Below, in pieces: positions 56,140 through 60,000 of a stretch of 60,000 nt of DNA. Origin of the DNA: Lineus longissimus (lineage: Eukaryota > Nemertea > Pilidiophora > Heteronemertea > Lineidae); contig NC_088325.1 of the NCBI RefSeq assembly GCF_910592395.1, forward strand, positions 250,001-310,000. Direction: 5' to 3'. The notes under the pieces were generated by a model. It saw only the letters and a list, made by a program, of their open reading frames with translations. It had not been told where the DNA came from and did no database searches. Position 1 is the stretch's first letter. Each line of letters begins with the position of its first letter. A program made the position numbers and the translations under genes.

Positions 56140-57030
56140 TTTTCAATTCTGGGGATCAATCGGTCGCTGGATCATCCCGGGCAAACTCCAAGAATCTGGG
56201 AAATCCAGAAGACACACTACGTCAGTGTTATCGAAGCCCGTTAGATGTTGATGCTGAGCTACAATCAGGCACGACTCCCACACTGTGTTTACCGCTGAGG
56301 CTGCCGGCGCGAGAAAGCTCGGTTCCAGTGGGTATGTGGTAATTTGAATGAGCCTCTTGCGCAATTGGACCCGGAAACAAACGTATCATCAGACATGTCA
56401 GAAGACACCAACAACACAAGCGGGTAAGCGAATTTCAGTGTCTTTTCTTTTGTTTTTTGTTTTGTTCTGTCGGACATGGTCACAGCAGATGATGACACTG
56501 AAAGGTCACTGGGCAAAAAGTGATTGGTCCCTTCTGACCGGACAGCTAGACAGGCCTCTTACACTTGTCCCTGGGAACATTAAGCAACTGTTGGTCGGAC
56601 TTTTGACATGTTCGACTTTGCAAGACATCGAAGTATTTTGCGTTCCTCACCACTATAACATATTGACCATTTCATCAAGGAGAAGTTATGGTCTTAAATT
56701 TTTGTTTCTTTGGTTAAAATCTTTTCGGTTCCAATATCATTGCTTCAACTGGCATCTACACATGAACATCCCTTGCTGAACGATGGGGAACCAAAATGAT
56801 TATTACAACATCCCATCTCTAAGGAATTTAATTAAATCTATTGTGTTTTATCGCATGAGGAATGCTTTTGATCTATAGATTAGGGAAATATCAATCGATG
56901 AAAGAATTTCGATGCAATCGCAGAGAGTCTTTCTGTATCATCAGTGTGAATGACTTGCAAGCATTCTGTGTTCAGGGACAAATTTCGTTATCAGTTGATC
57001 AATTGCATATATACATGAACATTCCTTCCA

Positions 57031-57541
57031 GATAGTCAGGAGCTTGCACTAGTTGATCTGTACCCAGGTTAGAGATCGTCGGGAGCTTGCACTAGTTGAT
57101 CTGTACCAAGGTTAGAGATCGTCAGGAGCTTGCACTAGTTGATCTGTACCCAGGTTAGAGATCGTCAGGAGCTTGCACTAGTTGATCTGTACCCAGGTTA
57201 GAGATCGTCAGGAGCTTGCACTAGTTGATCTGTACCAAGGTTAGAGATAGTCAGGAGCTTGCACTAGTTGATCTGTACCCAGGTTAGAGATAGTCAGGAG
57301 CTTGCACTAGTTGATCTGTACCCAGGTTAGAGATAGTCAGGAGCTTGCACTAGTTGATCTGTACCCAGGTTAGAGATAGTCAGGAGCTTGCACTAGTTGA
57401 TCTGTACCCAGGTTAGAGATCGTCGGGAGCTTGCACTAGTTGATCTGTACCCAGGTTAGAGATCGTCGGGAGCTTGCACTAGTTGATCTGTACCAAGGTT
57501 AGAGATCGTCGGGAGCTTGCCCTAGATGATCTGTTCCCTGG
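57031..57541. repeat. Tandem repeat, 43-bp unit, about 12 copies
   Basis: GAGCTTGCACTAGTTGATCT then GTACCCAGGTTAGAGATCGTCAG. Variants are ATCGTCGG, ATCGTCAGG and ATAGTCAGG, and TACCCAGG/TACCAAGG; ATAGTCAGG units cluster in the middle. Confidence 0.95.
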
Positions 57542-59539
57542 AAAGCAGAAGAATCACTCCATCACTAACTCTTTTTTATAGCCTTTGCCAAATGCGATTC
57601 TGCACTGCCTTTAACAAACAGGATTCCTATTAACCAATGAACATGACAGATATCCAACAAAAATCATATCCAGGGCGGCTCATTTGGTCATGTCTTCACC
57701 ATGACAGTATGATTGGTGAAAAAAAGAGGCGGCTGATCATTTGCCGCTGTAATAACCATCGATGTTCCTTTCTAATGGAAAAACGCGAGGACAACTGATC
57801 TCCTGGTTTATGTCGATTGGCGTGGTATATGGCTTGCTTAATCGACCATTATGGGGGACCACTCACTGGTATCTCTGGTAGAGATCGAAGGGTACAGATC
57901 GCCTGGGCAAGCTTCCGTCGATATCTCTTCTTCTTCTTCTTCTTCTCTCGGCCTATGATGACAGAATGTCCAGTTCCCCTCAAGTTACTTCAGGTGAAAC
58001 GTGAGATGGGATTATCGATGTCACGCCCAGGTAACACTCTTCAACCCCGATCAGTGGATTCGCTTTCTGCAGTAGCACATCAGATTTCTCCATGGCAGCT
58101 CTAATCGACTCTCATCTTTGATCTGCTCGTCCAGTCCGAGAACACAGGATAAAGGCCGGCTAAGATTTCTTGTTCTCTTCAATCGAACAGTGCTTCAAGT
58201 TGCGTCGGGGAGTCAGGTAAACGCTCTGGGTACGTTTACCATCAAAGCGTCCACAACTTGTTTTTCAAGTTCTACTGAGATTTTGTCAGGGCCTGGTATA
58301 TCAAAACAAGTTTTCTTGCAAACGCTGGCTTTAATTGCTAGTAACTTGAAGTCTATTAGACTTATGACTTAGACTAAGCTTGGTCAGACTACACTGTCAT
58401 GACTGTCAAAATAACCGTGAATGTACCAGAAAGGTTAGATAGCCCAACTCATCACCTGATCTTCTCAAGTCCCAAGTGAAACCAGCTGGCCGTTCCGTGT
58501 CCTGTGGACTTGCTAATGATTTCACTTAGTTAGAGCAGTACTACAGTTACTAGGACTCGACTCGGTTAACAAGATTGGGACAAGAGGATATTTTCCCAGA
58601 GGGAGTGATTAGGTAGCTATTGGCAGTAATGAACTGGTACAGTCGGGCAGACGACTGGATGAGCAGAAAGGCTCGATTTGGACATTGAAATGAAGAGATA
58701 CTCTGCACGAGAGGAGATTCAGATACGATTGAAAACACCGCAGTACTCATCGCCGAACACAATTGGCATGGCTAGAGGAGGAGGATGAAGATCATATTCC
58801 ACACATCCCCTCACAGTTGCTAAATAATCCAATTATAATTGAACTTGATGCGTGCTGTGTCCAGGGAAATGATCACTTCAGTTAGCACTATGACCGGTCT
58901 CGGTCCACGAGCATTTGATATGAGTAATGTTCGAAATCATTTTGGAGAAGAGACAGCTATTGCAGAAACATCGCCGAGGAAATAAGACCAGGGTTTATAA
59001 ACATGTTATCAGATGATAGAATGTATCGCTTTTTGTGGCGCTTTAGACATGTTAGAGATTATGATGATGATCACCATCATTTAGTATTCTGCGTTAGTCA
59101 TTGTTCTTATTTTGTCGTTCGCCTTTTGTTTATCTTCATGAAGAGTCTGACTGTTAAAGAAGTTACAATGTTCTTGTATAAATGCATTAATCTACTGAAT
59201 ATTACCCAAGCCATTACTGTCCAGCCTCCAGCGCAGTCATCGAGTGTCTGATCAACAGATTAACTAAATGGACAACAAACAATTGGTCCCATCTTTTCGA
59301 TGACATGCGCGTCCTCCGTGAGTACATTAGCCGACGAGACAACAATAGCCTCGGCTGATGAATCTAAGACACCTTCCACTGTAACTAGAGCGAGATATTG
59401 TACAGTCGAACTGAGTCTAATGGATGTTATTTAGTTTCTAGAAGTAGAGTGTCAATCTGCTCTCGTCAGGAGCGATGAGACTATAGCCATCCCATGAGAA
59501 TTGCTCCACACAGAAAGAGATACATTCCCACCTCTACTT
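57542..59539. other. Intergenic interval, no supported gene
   Basis: Contains a short (TTC)n microsatellite at 57924-57948. Open frames here lack recognisable features. Confidence 0.45.
57924..57948. repeat. (TTC)n microsatellite
   Basis: TCTTCTTCTTCTTCTTCTTCT-type run of about 25 bases. Confidence 0.9.
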
Positions 59540-59579
59540 CAAAATGGCGGAGAGCTCTCGATTCGTTAGCGCCATTTTG
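59540..59579. promoter_or_regulatory. Inverted pair of YY1-like motifs
   Basis: CAAAATGGCGG at 59540-59550 (plus) and CGCCATTTTG at 59570-59579 (the same motif on minus) flank a GAGAGCTCTC palindrome. CAARATGGCGG is the YY1 core-promoter consensus, normally found at transcription starts or in 5' UTRs. No gene start is identified in the 420 bases left in the window, so this may be the promoter of a gene beyond the right edge. Binding is not shown. Confidence 0.4.
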
Positions 59580-60000
59580 ATCGATGTCTTCTGGGGTTTG
59601 TTTGACAAAGTCATTGTGATGGCGCTTCCTTTTCCTTTGTCCTTTGTGGCGCGTGTAGTGTAGCAAGTGATAGTTTGCTCCGCGCGTCTCAGCAACTACT
59701 CCCTTATTCATTAATAGCACCTAAGCGAGCCGAAATAGTCGTTAGTCCGTTGTTGGTGCGGCTGGATACAAACGGCATATCAAACCCCGCTTGGGCCATT
59801 TAAAAGTACCGAGAGGAACTGACCGGTGTAAAAGGAATGGACGTCCTAGGAATGCAAGACCCCATACAATAGCTGTGTATTGTCAACGAATGTAGAGTCA
59901 CTCCGACCATCCTTGGTACTCACATGGGTAAACAATCAAGAAAAACTATCAAAGCAGACGTCCACCAAAGTAACACAGAAAAACGAACGTGCGGGATCAA
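59580..60000. other. Window edge, nothing identified
   Basis: No gene or repeat is recognised. A minus-strand 79-codon frame (59481-59720) overlaps the YY1-like pair and is rich in Lys, Arg and His; it shows no domain. Confidence 0.4.

Larger units (their letters stand above)
49310..57030. other. Intergenic interval with repeat copies, no supported gene
   Basis: No gene with good evidence. It holds a 26-bp duplication (50011), two perfect palindromes (52511-52536 and 53237-53255), old duplications at 53.3-53.8 kb, 54.3-54.9 kb and 55.3-55.7 kb, and a pogo-like MITE end at 55985-56139. Frames of up to 154 codons (53582-54046 minus; 56348-56779 plus) overlap frames on other strands and look random. 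Confidence 0.4.

Noticed and set aside
56348-56779. 143-codon plus-strand frame
   Set aside because: Hydrophobic stretch by chance of T-rich sequence; no domain or splice support.

Overview
This is metazoan nuclear DNA, most likely from a marine invertebrate (a lophotrochozoan or a cephalochordate; I cannot place it more precisely). The grounds are spliced genes with GT/AG introns, an intron-containing multi-immunoglobulin-domain receptor, a rhodopsin-class GPCR with an N-F-x-x-Y motif in TM7 of the kind common in protostome peptide receptors, a nuclear tRNA-Pro, tRNA-derived SINE copies, pogo-like MITE ends and an exceptional load of minisatellites. There are no operons, Shine-Dalgarno-led gene runs or CRISPR arrays.

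The main gene lies on the minus strand. Nine exons, from 24092 down to 8475, join with consistent phases into about 620 residues of an immunoglobulin-superfamily cell-surface receptor: five Ig-type ectodomain units (two of them split over two exons), one transmembrane helix and a 56-residue cytoplasmic tail with a Tyr motif. All ectodomain junctions are phase 1 except the one inside the last Ig unit (phase 0); the TM exon enters in phase 1 and leaves in phase 0, which matches the tail exon. The signal-peptide exon is uncertain; 25614-25731 is a weak candidate, supported mainly by a Val-His-Ala cleavage-type motif at the start of exon A.

The 5.8-kb last intron contains a complete, apparently intronless class A GPCR gene on the opposite strand (10678-11712), plus two minisatellites (9311-10271 and 11810-12000). 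A tRNA-Pro(CGG) gene sits in intron 2 on the same strand as the receptor.

The rest is mostly non-coding. At least 14 substantial tandem arrays (unit 10 to 110 bp) cover about 7.5 kb, or 12-13 % of the window; several carry higher-order structure (539-bp blocks in the 38/39-bp array, 231-bp blocks in the 45/47-bp array). Dispersed families seen in two or more copies are a tRNA-headed SINE (58 and 8145), a pogo-like MITE whose internal module occurs in both orientations (22 kb, 31 kb, 37 kb, 56 kb), a 110-bp family (32.4 and 39.0 kb) and a 150-bp family (31.1 and 47.8 kb). Outside the receptor and GPCR the best coding candidate is a single exon at 39918-40160 with a signal peptide and four cysteines. 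A frame-disrupted type II membrane protein N-terminus at 45358-45621 and a trio of T-rich ORFs at 46.5-47.4 kb are weaker.
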